A DNA stretch of 60,197 nucleotides, taken from the IMG/VR virus record IMGVR_UViG_3300025137_000038, positions 1-60,197 of that record. One strand, given 5' to 3'. This document shows, piece after piece, positions 34,679 through 43,052 of this stretch; position 1 is the first letter of the stretch, and the number at the start of each line of letters is the position of its first letter. The notes beneath the pieces are model-generated. The model ran no database searches and was not told the origin of the DNA. It saw nothing but the letters and a program-made list of their open reading frames with translations. The stretch comes from a virus. Position numbers and translations under genes: made by a program.

Positions 34679-37600
34679 TAACTTGCCACTCCAATACTTA
34701 GACTAGATATACTTTGTCCACTTGTTAATGCTATTCTAACTAGTGAAACATAACCAGTTGCATTTGCCATATTTTCTGTTCCAAGTGTCATTGTATATCC
34801 GCCACTTAAACTACTACCAGTTGGAATAACGTCTGCACCTGTATAGGCACAACCGTCTGATCCGTTACCACCGTTACCAGTGTCACTACCAGGTAAACCT
34901 ACTCCACTATATTGTGTTGTACAATCTAACCAACCATTAAGTCCACTTGAACTATCAATGTTAGTGCCAGGTAGTGCAATCCATACACCTGCTACTCCTG
35001 AAGAACTTGTAATCTGTATATCATAGTTTGCAACAATATTTCTTCTAAAAGCAAAAGTAAAATATTGTGTTCCTGTATCACTACTTCTATTTGGACCTAC
35101 TGGTAAATATCCTGTACTATAATTAGAAACATCATATTTTAATGTTCCCCAACGAACTGTTGCTTCTTTTGTTCCTGCAACTGTTTTGTTTCCAGTAAAT
35201 AAATTATTTGTATAAAAATTTGTTGATCCTGAAAATGTAGGATTATTTGTTGTTGCTGATGAAAAGTCAAAAATTCTTTTTCCGTTGTCTACATAAGTTC
35301 CATCACCTAAACTATTTGAAACATCTATATCTTCTTCTTTAACCCCCGATGGAGATTCAGTATGTACTGCAACTAATGGACTAGAAACTTCAGCATAACT
35401 TCCGTTACCGTTCATATTTGTTGCTCTCAATTTGATAGTTTCTAAAGATTGAACATTACTAGAAGTTACATTAATTGTTTGTGTTCCTATTGCATAAGGT
35501 GTTCCTACACCTGTATTTGCTATAGGTATACCACCTGATAAAAATGTACTAGCGCCATCAATATTTGCATAAGTTTTATATTGTGTAGATATAGAACTAT
35601 CACTAGTTCCTTCTGAATTTGTTCCATTAGTAATAGTCAGTACTGAACTTGTATCTCTATATGCTTGTCCCACTAAATTTTCTATTGTTACACCTGTTAA
35701 TGATAATGTTGGACTTCCACTATTGTAATAAGGAATACCAGAAATGTATCTATAAGTTCCTGCTGACGCTTCTGTTAATGAAGCACTTGCAGTACTAACA
35801 GTTGGTGCACTAGTCATGTCATCTCTAACAACTGCAACGTAATTTGTATTACCAGTTGCACTATGTTCTAAACGTTGATCATTAACACCTACTGTATAAC
35901 TAGATAATGATTGAGTAATTTTAGCATCAAACGTTTGGAAAAAACCTGTTGGGTATGTACTAGAACTAATAGTATCATGTGCATCTGCTTGGTTGCTAAC
36001 AACTAAAGAAGTAAATGTTCCATTCTCATTTAATGCAGTACTAAAGGATTTGTTACCTCCATCAGCACCGTTAATTCTAGCAGTAATGGTGCCTGAGAGC
36101 CCGTTATACGCATTATCTACAACACTGGTGTCAATAGTACCACTTGTATATCTTCTAGCAGTTGTAGTAGTTAAACTATCTCCTGCACTTAAAGGATTTG
36201 ATGAACTACTATCTGTAAAGTTTGCCGCTAGTTTAGGACTTGTTCCTTGGTAACTATCTGAAAGTGTTATACTTTTACTACTTAAATTTGCTGGTGCACT
36301 AGGAATTGATCTAACTTCAAAAGTTAATCCAGTGTCTGTATCTGTTTGTGCAGTTATGTCCGGAGTTCCGTTTGCAGTAAAACTTAAATTTTTATTACCT
36401 GCACTAACACCAGTAAAGTCATGGTCTAGTGTTCCTCCAATAGAACCTGGACTTGATCCGTCTTCAGTTACAGTGTCGTTAGAACTACCATCGTTCCAAT
36501 TATAAACATAATCGTCTGCGTTTTGTGAAGTATTTGTTACTCTTACCAACGCACGGTTTATACCATTGTAATCTGTTCCGTCATAAACATCATATTGATT
36601 GTCACCACTTCTGTCACTTGTCGTAATTGCAGTTCCCGAAATATTTGCTCTAACATCTGGTTCAACGTGTACTGAAAATGTACTACTAATAAACGGACTA
36701 CTAGTATGACTACTTAATACTCTAACGTTACCTGTATAGTCTCTGGCTGTTCCGTTTGCTTGTTCACTGTTACTTAATGTGTATGTGTGATTTAATGCTA
36801 CGTTTCTATCTCCTGCAGATCCTGATCCTGCATTAACAGTAACGTTACTTGTTCCATCTCCAAATTGATATTGGTATTGGTTCCCATATGTTGCATAACT
36901 TCCTACTCCTGCTTCAGAAGTATTTGTAAGTTGAACAACGTGTCCGCTTGACGATTCTTCATTAACACCACTAACATCATCTAATGTTACAGTTGGTGTA
37001 TGTGTGTCATAAATTTTATATACATTACTTGTTGGTCCAACTGGTATAACACTTGGATCAGCAGTACTCATTGTGTTTAATGTTAACTGCACTGTAAAAC
37101 TTTGTTCTGTTTCTGTAGCAGTTGGAAAAGTGTGTGCTAGTCTGGCTCCTGATTGAGATCCTGCATCAGTGTCGTTGCTTATAACATCGTTACTGCTACC
37201 GTCTCCCCAATTCCAAGTCCATTGAACTGTTGCTCCACTTATATCTGTATTAGTTGCAGTGTTATCAAAATAAACTGTTGCCCCATCGTCCCAAGTTGTT
37301 ATTGGACTTCCACCTGATGATGCCGCATAAACATTAAATGATACTGTTGGGTTTGGACTATAAACTGTTATGTAATCTGTTCTTGTAAAACTTGCTTGGC
37401 TACCAGAACCTGCTCCACTTGTATTACTGGCTGTTACTGTAATACTATGTGGGCTATCTAAAAAATTTGAATATGTATGACTCGGACTTGTACTAGAAGT
37501 TGTTGTGTTACTTGTACTGTCTCCCCAATCAATTACATATTGGTTTGCATTTCCTGTTGCTGAAATAGATAATGTTGCAGTGTATCCTGCTCCACCTGAT

Positions 37601-38100
37601 GTAACATTTGAAGTAAATGTAACATCTTTAACAAACGTATTATTACGAATATTTTCAGTTACTTCATTTAAATCATCAATAGCATTTGTAACTTTTGTTG
37701 TACTAGTCCAGCCTAAGTATGCGCCGTCTGTTGTTAAACTTGAATCTGTCGGTGTTGCTAATTCTGTTGTCATTCCTGTAACACTGCCAGAAACTGCTGA
37801 CACATCTACCCAACTTAAAGTACCTGCACCGTCTGTTTTTAAAACATAATTATTAGTTCCTCCAGAGATAGTAATATCCGCTGGTGCTCCTAAGTCTAGT
37901 GCCCCGACTGTACTTCTAATTTGTGATGCGTTGATTGTTACGTTGTCTACTTGTAGACTTTGTGTTGGAGAGGCTGTATTGATACCTATTCTGTCGTTCG
38001 TGACATCGACATATAATAAGTTTGTATCTATACTTAAATCCGTGCCTAATCGCTCAAGATTACTCTTAAGCATAGCACCGGAAATTCTTCCAATTGCCAT
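34678..38100 (-). CDS. Giant fibre/adhesin with PKD-like repeats
   Basis: 1140 residues. The N-terminal about 150 residues form a fibre base (ISGAMLKSNLERLGTDLSID, then VDVTNDRIGINTASPTQSLQV). From about 155 onward there are at least four PKD/Ig-like domains with the (W/F)GDG-type motif (IDWGDSTSN, WNWGDGSSND, YQFGDGTSN, YNWNDGSSND), each preceding an SHTYS/AHTF/NHTYT-like strand. The C-terminal 400 residues are further beta domains rich in S/T/N, ending in a Gly-rich region. PKD modules mediate protein or glycan contacts, so a receptor- or particle-binding role is likely. Transcribed from 38154. Confidence 0.75.
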   Translation of the reverse strand: MAIGRISGAMLKSNLERLGTDLSIDTNLLYVDVTNDRIGINTASPTQSLQVDNVTINASQIRSTVGALDLGAPADITISGGTNNYVLKTDGAGTLSWVDVSAVSGSVTGMTTELATPTDSSLTTDGAYLGWTSTTKVTNAIDDLNEVTENIRNNTFVKDVTFTSNVTSGGAGYTATLSISATGNANQYVIDWGDSTSNTTTSSTSPSHTYSNFLDSPHSITVTASNTSGAGSGSQASFTRTDYITVYSPNPTVSFNVYAASSGGSPITTWDDGATVYFDNTATNTDISGATVQWTWNWGDGSSNDVISNDTDAGSQSGARLAHTFPTATETEQSFTVQLTLNTMSTADPSVIPVGPTSNVYKIYDTHTPTVTLDDVSGVNEESSSGHVVQLTNTSEAGVGSYATYGNQYQYQFGDGTSNVTVNAGSGSAGDRNVALNHTYTLSNSEQANGTARDYTGNVRVLSSHTSSPFISSTFSVHVEPDVRANISGTAITTSDRSGDNQYDVYDGTDYNGINRALVRVTNTSQNADDYVYNWNDGSSNDTVTEDGSSPGSIGGTLDHDFTGVSAGNKNLSFTANGTPDITAQTDTDTGLTFEVRSIPSAPANLSSKSITLSDSYQGTSPKLAANFTDSSSSNPLSAGDSLTTTTARRYTSGTIDTSVVDNAYNGLSGTITARINGADGGNKSFSTALNENGTFTSLVVSNQADAHDTISSSTYPTGFFQTFDAKITQSLSSYTVGVNDQRLEHSATGNTNYVAVVRDDMTSAPTVSTASASLTEASAGTYRYISGIPYYNSGSPTLSLTGVTIENLVGQAYRDTSSVLTITNGTNSEGTSDSSISTQYKTYANIDGASTFLSGGIPIANTGVGTPYAIGTQTINVTSSNVQSLETIKLRATNMNGNGSYAEVSSPLVAVHTESPSGVKEEDIDVSNSLGDGTYVDNGKRIFDFSSATTNNPTFSGSTNFYTNNLFTGNKTVAGTKEATVRWGTLKYDVSNYSTGYLPVGPNRSSDTGTQYFTFAFRRNIVANYDIQITSSSGVAGVWIALPGTNIDSSSGLNGWLDCTTQYSGVGLPGSDTGNGGNGSDGCAYTGADVIPTGSSLSGGYTMTLGTENMANATGYVSLVRIALTSGQSISSLSIGVAS

Positions 38101-38153
38101 GTTATATTTCTCCTACACCACTGTTCATTCCCGGGTGTGCCTGGGTATATAAC

Positions 38154-38161
38154 TATTTATG
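38154..38161 (-). promoter_or_regulatory. Late promoter (CATAAATA) for the PKD fibre gene
   Basis: CATAAATAGTTATATAC on the minus strand, 54 nt upstream of the start at 38100. Confidence 0.55.
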
Positions 38162-38181
38162 CTAGAGATTAAGAAAGGATA

Positions 38182-38607
38182 TTATGCAATATCTGTAGCG
38201 TCTAAGCCTTCGATTGCATAAATTCTATGTGTGTTTGGTGGTGCACTTGTGAATGTAATATCTCTGCCACTTACAGTATAAGCCGCATCTGGTTCTTGTA
38301 TTACATTACCTACAGTAACGATTACATTATTTTCATCGCTAGGTGCAGTTGTAAAGAAGTTAGAAAAAGTAGTAGTTGTACCGTCGCCAGTTACAACTGA
38401 TGTTTTTGTAATTGCGGCATTACCTGAACGTGATAAGTTTTGCCAAGCCGCACTATCATAGTACTCAACTTTACTAGTATCTGAATTAAAACGAAACTCT
38501 CCAGCAATGGGAGTTCCAGGTCTAGATGCCGTTGGGCCAGTTGCAGGTTTTGTAACCTGTGTTACTCTTTTAATGAAATTCGCTGAAGAAGAAATAAAGC
38601 CAGCCAT
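38182..38607 (-). CDS. Small fibre-module protein (141 residues)
   Basis: It consists almost wholly of two modules found in larger fibres: GEFRFNSDTSKVEYYDSAAW (about 35-54) and NVIQEPDAAYTVSGRDITFTSAPP (about 100-123). It may be a short fibre subunit or a connector, or the cast-off end of a larger fibre. It starts 2 nt after the stop of the upstream 102-residue gene. Confidence 0.6.
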   Translation of the reverse strand: MAGFISSSANFIKRVTQVTKPATGPTASRPGTPIAGEFRFNSDTSKVEYYDSAAWQNLSRSGNAAITKTSVVTGDGTTTTFSNFFTTAPSDENNVIVTVGNVIQEPDAAYTVSGRDITFTSAPPNTHRIYAIEGLDATDIA

Positions 38608-38609
38608 TA

Positions 38610-38918
38610 TTAAATACTCACGTAACTAATAGAGGCAGTAATCGCATTACTTGTTCCTGAAATTGCTTGTATAGTATCAGCATTTCCTAATACCATTTTT
38701 TCAGCATTCATAATGTAAGTATCGCCACCTGGTATTGTTAAGTCTTTAATTATTTGATTCGTTGCTCCAGCAGATCCACCACTCTGTACTACGTTAACAG
38801 ATAAAGTTGCATCTGATCCAGTTGTATTACAAAAGAATATTACTGTAATTGCAGTATTATTTGTACTTGTATACAATGTAGTTGATGTTGTTCCTACTTG
38901 TCCTTGTCCTATTGCCAT
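38610..38918 (-). CDS. Small beta-rich structural protein (102 residues)
   Basis: A 102-residue protein made of beta strands (TTLYTSTNNTAITVIFFCNTT, then SVNVVQSGG and GGDTYIMNAEKMVLGNADTI). The pattern resembles small virion decoration or fibre-head proteins found in many phages, but I cannot name a family. It is in an operon with fibre genes on both sides (2- and 9-nt gaps). Confidence 0.55.
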   Translation of the reverse strand: MAIGQGQVGTTSTTLYTSTNNTAITVIFFCNTTGSDATLSVNVVQSGGSAGATNQIIKDLTIPGGDTYIMNAEKMVLGNADTIQAISGTSNAITASISYVSI

Positions 38919-38927
38919 CTTGTTACC

Positions 38928-39728
38928 TTAAAATATTAATCCAAAAACTATTGCTTTTGATTTTGTTACTAACTCGTCAGTAGTATTTATGTTAGATACA
39001 TACACTCCAGAACCGCCCGAAGCAGGGGTTTTTGCATATACTTTTGTAAAGCCTGCAACACCCGTTGGGTCTGAACTTTGTTCTGTTACTTTAGTAACGT
39101 CTACTATGTTTATTTCGCCTGTGCCTGTTGTACTTAATATTAAATTCTCATCAGTAGCCTTATTGCTAACTGTATTGCCACTTATTTGTACATTTCCGTA
39201 TGATAAGTTAGTTGCCGTTGCTTCTAGTACATCAGCACCGTCAATATTAACAAAGAACTTACTAGTTCCTACACCGTCATCAAATATTTCTGCTTTAGAG
39301 TTTCCTTCGTTAATTTTATCAACTACTGCTCCTCCGCCTGATACTTGGTTGTCAACATAAGTTTTTGTTGCTAAATCATCACCGCCTACTGGAGTTGCTC
39401 CTCTAATTTTAGAAAAACTTGATCCAATTTTTACTTCAAATACGTCGGCTGTTTCATTATATGTTAGTGTAGCATTGTCTACTGTACCTCTGTCAATTTC
39501 AATACCTGAGGTTCCAGACGTTACGCCTGCTCCACTTTCGCCACTGTTTAAAACAATAACGTTATCTGCCACTGATGTATTAGTTGAAGATACAGTTGTT
39601 GTAGCACCCTGGACATTTAAGTTTCCAGTTATTGTTACTGTTTGTGTATCTAATTCAATAGAGCCCGTACTACCAGAATCTGTCGTTATCTTATAGTCAC
39701 CTAGTACTCTTTTTTCTGTATTTGCCAT
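38928..39728 (-). CDS. Tail fibre protein (266 residues)
   Basis: The N-terminal half carries ITGNLNVQGATTTVSSTNTS, VADNVIVLNSGESG and GIEIDRGTVDNATLTYNETADVFEV. This is the same fibre module as in the 993- and 322-residue proteins. The C-terminal part has two more shaft repeats (INEGNSKAEIFDDGVG, DENLILSTTGTGEINI). It begins a fibre operon at its own late promoter (39751) directly after a terminator (39777-39800). Confidence 0.68.
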   Translation of the reverse strand: MANTEKRVLGDYKITTDSGSTGSIELDTQTVTITGNLNVQGATTTVSSTNTSVADNVIVLNSGESGAGVTSGTSGIEIDRGTVDNATLTYNETADVFEVKIGSSFSKIRGATPVGGDDLATKTYVDNQVSGGGAVVDKINEGNSKAEIFDDGVGTSKFFVNIDGADVLEATATNLSYGNVQISGNTVSNKATDENLILSTTGTGEINIVDVTKVTEQSSDPTGVAGFTKVYAKTPASGGSGVYVSNINTTDELVTKSKAIVFGLIF

Positions 39729-39750
39729 GCGATTTAAACCTTATATAGTG

Positions 39751-39758
39751 TATTTAGC
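39751..39758 (-). promoter_or_regulatory. Late promoter (GCTAAATA) for the first fibre operon
   Basis: GCTAAATACACTATAT on the minus strand, 22 nt before the ATG at 39728. Confidence 0.55.
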
Positions 39759-39776
39759 CTTTATAAACTATTAAGA

Positions 39777-39800
39777 AAAGTTGCCCCGAAGGGCAACTTT
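39777..39800 (-). terminator. Rho-independent terminator after the 150-residue gene (UUCG loop)
   Basis: A 10-bp stem (AAAGTTGCCC/GGGCAACTTT) has a C(TTCG)G tetraloop on the minus strand and is followed by a T-rich tail (the four T/A-pairing bases at the stem foot and TCTTAAT). Confidence 0.85.
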
Positions 39801-39817
39801 AATACATTTGCCTAAGA

Positions 39818-40270
39818 TTAAGCGTCTTCTGTGAAGTCTGTATCGTCTGTACCTGATGCAGTATCGTCGTCACCTGCTTCTTCAAACTGTACTGCTCCAT
39901 CTGAACCTGAAACTGTGAAGTTCCATGGCTTAGATAAACCGTCTAATGCGTTAGATCCAGTAGCACTTGGTTTTGCTAGTGTTACTTTACGTCCTGCAAT
40001 TTTAGATACACCATAAGTTTCACCATCATCACCTTTTACAGAAATTGTCATTTCTGTACCAGTAACTGCGGCTGGTAGTTTACCAGTTACAAGTGTACGA
40101 GTGTATGCAGTACCAGGTGTTCCAGTTGCTTTAACTGAAAACTTTTTACTACCTAGTTGCTTTGCGATATATCCTTCAACAACGGCTGAACCGTTATGAA
40201 AGTTTACTTTAATTTCATTGCCACCTGCAGTAGGTACGCCGAAAAATCTTTTGTTTATTGGTCTTCCCAT
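39818..40270 (-). CDS. Small virion-type protein with acidic tail, next to major capsid gene
   Basis: A 150-residue protein. The N-terminus, with INKRFFGVPTAGGNEIKVNF and then VEGYIAKQLGSKKFSVKATG, is a two-strand repeat common in small virion proteins encoded near gp23 in marine T4-like phages (memory). The last 20 residues are D/E/T-rich. It is isolated as a single-gene unit: TATAAATA promoter at 40345 and strong terminator at 39777. That implies high expression, as for a capsid decoration or cement protein (inference). Confidence 0.6.
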   Translation of the reverse strand: MGRPINKRFFGVPTAGGNEIKVNFHNGSAVVEGYIAKQLGSKKFSVKATGTPGTAYTRTLVTGKLPAAVTGTEMTISVKGDDGETYGVSKIAGRKVTLAKPSATGSNALDGLSKPWNFTVSGSDGAVQFEEAGDDDTASGTDDTDFTEDA

Positions 40271-40344
40271 TTTATTTCTCCTTTGTTACGTTCTATGTAA
40301 TACGAGGATGGCTCCCCATAAACTTATCTTATGATAAGCACTAC

Positions 40345-40352
40345 TATTTATA
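40345..40352 (-). promoter_or_regulatory. Late promoter (perfect TATAAATA) for the 150-residue virion gene
   Basis: TATAAATAGTAGTG on the minus strand, 75 nt before the start at 40270 and just after the stop of the 51-residue gene. Confidence 0.65.
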
Positions 40353-40508
40353 CTATATACCTTGAAGTTTTGGATTGTTTGGTGCTAGTATATTCTTTTC
40401 AGCTCGGGGTCTTGACAGTGGTCTCTCCATTTGCTTTTTATGGATAGCCTTGTGTGCCAATTTTGTTTGTATTTTTTTACGAGCCGCTTCGAAGTCTCTA
40501 TGATTCAT
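40353..40508 (-). CDS. Small basic protein (51 residues)
   Basis: This short gene starts with ATG at 40508 behind an AGGAGAAGTGTT ribosome site and encodes 51 residues, strongly basic (MNHRDFEAARKKIQTKLAHK, then AIHKKQMERPLSRPRAEKN and a hydrophobic tail) and ending at 40353. It has its own late promoter motif (40587) and lies between the gp23 terminator and the TATAAATA of the next gene. I recognise no family. Basic charge suggests nucleic-acid or capsid-interior binding (inference). Confidence 0.6.
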   Translation of the reverse strand: MNHRDFEAARKKIQTKLAHKAIHKKQMERPLSRPRAEKNILAPNNPKLQGI

Positions 40509-40586
40509 AACACTTCTCCTTTTTACAGTTAAAGTGCGTTCCTTCGCTTATGCTACTTCCGTCCTATAATAGGATGAACGTATTAA

Positions 40587-40594
40587 TATTTAGT
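40587..40594 (-). promoter_or_regulatory. Late promoter (ACTAAATA) for the 51-residue gene
   Basis: ACTAAATATTAATACG on the minus strand, 79 nt before the ATG at 40508 and just downstream of the gp23 terminator. Confidence 0.5.
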
Positions 40595-40610
40595 CCAAAT
40601 TTAGTCAAAA

Positions 40611-40634
40611 AGAAAGGCCCCGGAGGGCCTTTCT
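40611..40634 (-). terminator. Rho-independent terminator of the major capsid transcript (UCCG loop)
   Basis: A 10-bp perfect stem (AGAAAGGCCC/GGGCCTTTCT) has a C(TCCG)G tetraloop on the minus strand, followed by TTTTTGAC. It lies about 50 nt after the gp23 stop. Confidence 0.92.
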
Positions 40635-40682
40635 AATATTGTCATGTTAGTTAACAATAATATCCAAAAAGGATAATATCTA

Positions 40683-41930
40683 TTAACTGAATGATGGGTT
40701 AGCGATTGTTACTCTACCAACATAATCAGCCGCGTTACCTAGTGAACTTGCAGTTTGTGAAAGTTCAGCATAACCGTAACGTGTCATGAAGCCAACTAGT
40801 GGCTCTAATGTTGCTGGATCAAGTACTACACCTGAGCTCATTAGTGGAACGTATGGGCAGTAAAAAGCCGCCGCATCAGATTCACTTGAACCTTTGTAAC
40901 CAACAAGAACTGCTTCGCTGTCAGCCGCATAACTGTCAACATAGATTCTCATAGCACTGTTTAAAGTACCTACAAATTTAGTATTTGTTGGTGCTTCAAA
41001 AGTACCTTCAGTTGTTCTTGCGAACGCTGAAGTTGATGCACTTTGTAACATTGTTAATGCAGTTGGAGAAACAACAGCCCAGTTACCTGCGCCACGTCTT
41101 GTTCTCTGTGCGATTTTGTTACTTACTCTGTTGATTGCTACAGCCAAAGCCGCGTGTTCATCACCTACGTAAGTAGCAGTTCCGCTAACAGCCGCTTGGT
41201 CATATGCTTCAGTGTTTGCACCAAAGGCAGTTGAACCAGCCGCCGCTAAAGTTCTTAAAGAACCTAGAACTTCTTGATCGATTTCTGCAGTAATCTCTTG
41301 AGCTAATGCCGCCATGATTTCTGCTTCAACATCAATACCTTGTTGGCTTTGAGCGTCTTGAGCCGCTTCAAAAGTCCAACGAGCTGATAATCTACGTGTT
41401 TTCGCTTCTACAGTTTGACGTAGAATTTCGATTGACATAGTGTTACCAGGTACACCTTCTAAGTATCCTGATGCAGTAGTACCACCGGCTTTTAAGCCTG
41501 CCGCACTTTCTGTACCTGAATAACCAGCGGCTATATCTTTTGGAGATAGAGCTTCGTCGCCAGCACCTAGGTTTGTACCGTCATTTGTTGTTGCCTGGAT
41601 GGCATTACCATCTGCAGGGTTAATTGTATTTGCTGAGTTATATTTCACTCTCAACGTGTGGATTTGAGCAATCGGACCTTGCATAGGCTGTACACCAACA
41701 ATTTCGTTTGCGATAACTGTAGGCATTACACGTCTAATTACGGGTAAAATTACTTTGTTTAATTGTGCTACACCACCTGCCGCTGTTGCGCCACTAGTTG
41801 CCGCCTCTGTTAAGTGGCGTTTAGTGTTTTCAAGTATGGTAGCCATTGTCTTGCGACGAGTACCTTGAAGACCCTCTAAAAGAGCATCTTTAGTATTGTC
41901 CCAACGACCTTCTGCTAAAATATCAGACAT
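40683..41930 (-). CDS. gp23: Major capsid protein gp23
   Basis: A 415-residue HK97-fold capsid protein (T4: 521). Diagnostic segments are LPVIRRVMPTVIANEIVGVQPMQGP, IHTLRVKYN, ARWTFEAAQDAQSQQGIDVE and the C-terminal LEPLVGFMTRYGYAELSQ. The first about 42 residues form a helical prodomain ending KRHLTE, which fits the gp21 cleavage rule (L/I)-x-E, so mature protein would begin at A43. It is the last gene of the head operon and has a strong terminator. It assembles around gp22 scaffold. Confidence 0.96.
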   Translation of the reverse strand: MSDILAEGRWDNTKDALLEGLQGTRRKTMATILENTKRHLTEAATSGATAAGGVAQLNKVILPVIRRVMPTVIANEIVGVQPMQGPIAQIHTLRVKYNSANTINPADGNAIQATTNDGTNLGAGDEALSPKDIAAGYSGTESAAGLKAGGTTASGYLEGVPGNTMSIEILRQTVEAKTRRLSARWTFEAAQDAQSQQGIDVEAEIMAALAQEITAEIDQEVLGSLRTLAAAGSTAFGANTEAYDQAAVSGTATYVGDEHAALAVAINRVSNKIAQRTRRGAGNWAVVSPTALTMLQSASTSAFARTTEGTFEAPTNTKFVGTLNSAMRIYVDSYAADSEAVLVGYKGSSESDAAAFYCPYVPLMSSGVVLDPATLEPLVGFMTRYGYAELSQTASSLGNAADYVGRVTIANPSFS

Positions 41931-41954
41931 TTTTTTAGTCTCCTAATTATTTTT

Positions 41955-43052
41955 TTAGTTTAGTCCCGCTAGACGCTTAATTTCAATGATATTGCCCTCA
42001 TCTTGTGCGTTAGTGGTTGTTGTTTTATTCCCCGTTACTTCTTTGGATTCAGATAAAACTTCTTTATCAGATGCTTTAACCTGGTTCTTCAAAACCGCCG
42101 GTAAATATTTGTTAAAAGTTCCATCAAGTTTATCAGTAATTACGTTTTCAAGTAAATCTTGCATAACTGTTTTCTGATCTTTGCTTAATGGAGCCATCAT
42201 TTCGTTTAACTTTTGATCACGGACAATGCGATCGTTGATTTTACGAATTTCTGCTTCTTTGCTTTCAACTAAAGTTGATTTCGTTTCAGCGTCTTTTTTC
42301 GATTCATCTAATTGTTTTTTAACTTCTGTTACTTCGTCTTGCATTTTTTTAATATCAGCATTTTCATTCAAATGTGATGTTGCAAACTCAGAAGCAAAAG
42401 TTTCAAACAACTTGCGTCCGAAATTATTTTGACGTGCTTGTTCGATATCTTCTTTAAGTTGAGTCAACTCGTTGTTAAGATTCTTAACGACTGAATCCTT
42501 CACTAATTTGCTTGAACGTTCTACAAATTTCTCTTTTAAGTTAGTTAATTGTTTCTTGCCTTCTGCAACAAGTTTAACTCTAGTTTCGACAACCGCTTCC
42601 TTATCTTTGTGGAATTCTGCGATTTCTTCTGCTAGTGCTTTAACAACAAACTTTTGTAACTTATCAAGTGTTTCTGCTTGAACCTTACGATCCTCATTTA
42701 GTTCGCTTAATTCAGCACTTAATTTAGATATCATAAAGTTTTTAACTTTATCAGTTTGTTCATTCATTTTTACATTGAATTTCACTCTATCTTCTTCTAG
42801 TGCCTTGCGTTCTTCTGCAATCTTTTCAAGTTCTTTAGTTAAGTTTTCATTCACCATTTTGTCAAGACTCTCAACCATAGTATTTTTGTCATGCTCATAA
42901 CGACGTGAAAATTCATCACGTAACTCACCGCGGATCTCTTCCCTAGTTTCATTTAACTTGGTTTCCCAAGCCTCCTGAATTTCAGTCTTAGTTTCCTCGT
43001 TGACTATACCGCTATCTAGCAATGGTTTGAGTGCGTCAAACATTTTGGTCAA
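41955..43052 (-). CDS. gp22: Prohead scaffold protein gp22
   Basis: A 365-residue, almost wholly coiled-coil protein (long E/K/L heptads from about residue 25 to 290). It lies between protease gp21 and capsid gp23 as in T4 (gp22: 269). It contains several possible gp21 cleavage points ((L/I)-x-E). It ends IIEIKRLAGLN, the LAG motif shared with three other proteins here. Its start overlaps the gp21 stop by 4 nt. It forms the inner core for capsid assembly and is degraded by gp21. Confidence 0.88.
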   Translation of the reverse strand: MTKMFDALKPLLDSGIVNEETKTEIQEAWETKLNETREEIRGELRDEFSRRYEHDKNTMVESLDKMVNENLTKELEKIAEERKALEEDRVKFNVKMNEQTDKVKNFMISKLSAELSELNEDRKVQAETLDKLQKFVVKALAEEIAEFHKDKEAVVETRVKLVAEGKKQLTNLKEKFVERSSKLVKDSVVKNLNNELTQLKEDIEQARQNNFGRKLFETFASEFATSHLNENADIKKMQDEVTEVKKQLDESKKDAETKSTLVESKEAEIRKINDRIVRDQKLNEMMAPLSKDQKTVMQDLLENVITDKLDGTFNKYLPAVLKNQVKASDKEVLSESKEVTGNKTTTTNAQDEGNIIEIKRLAGLN

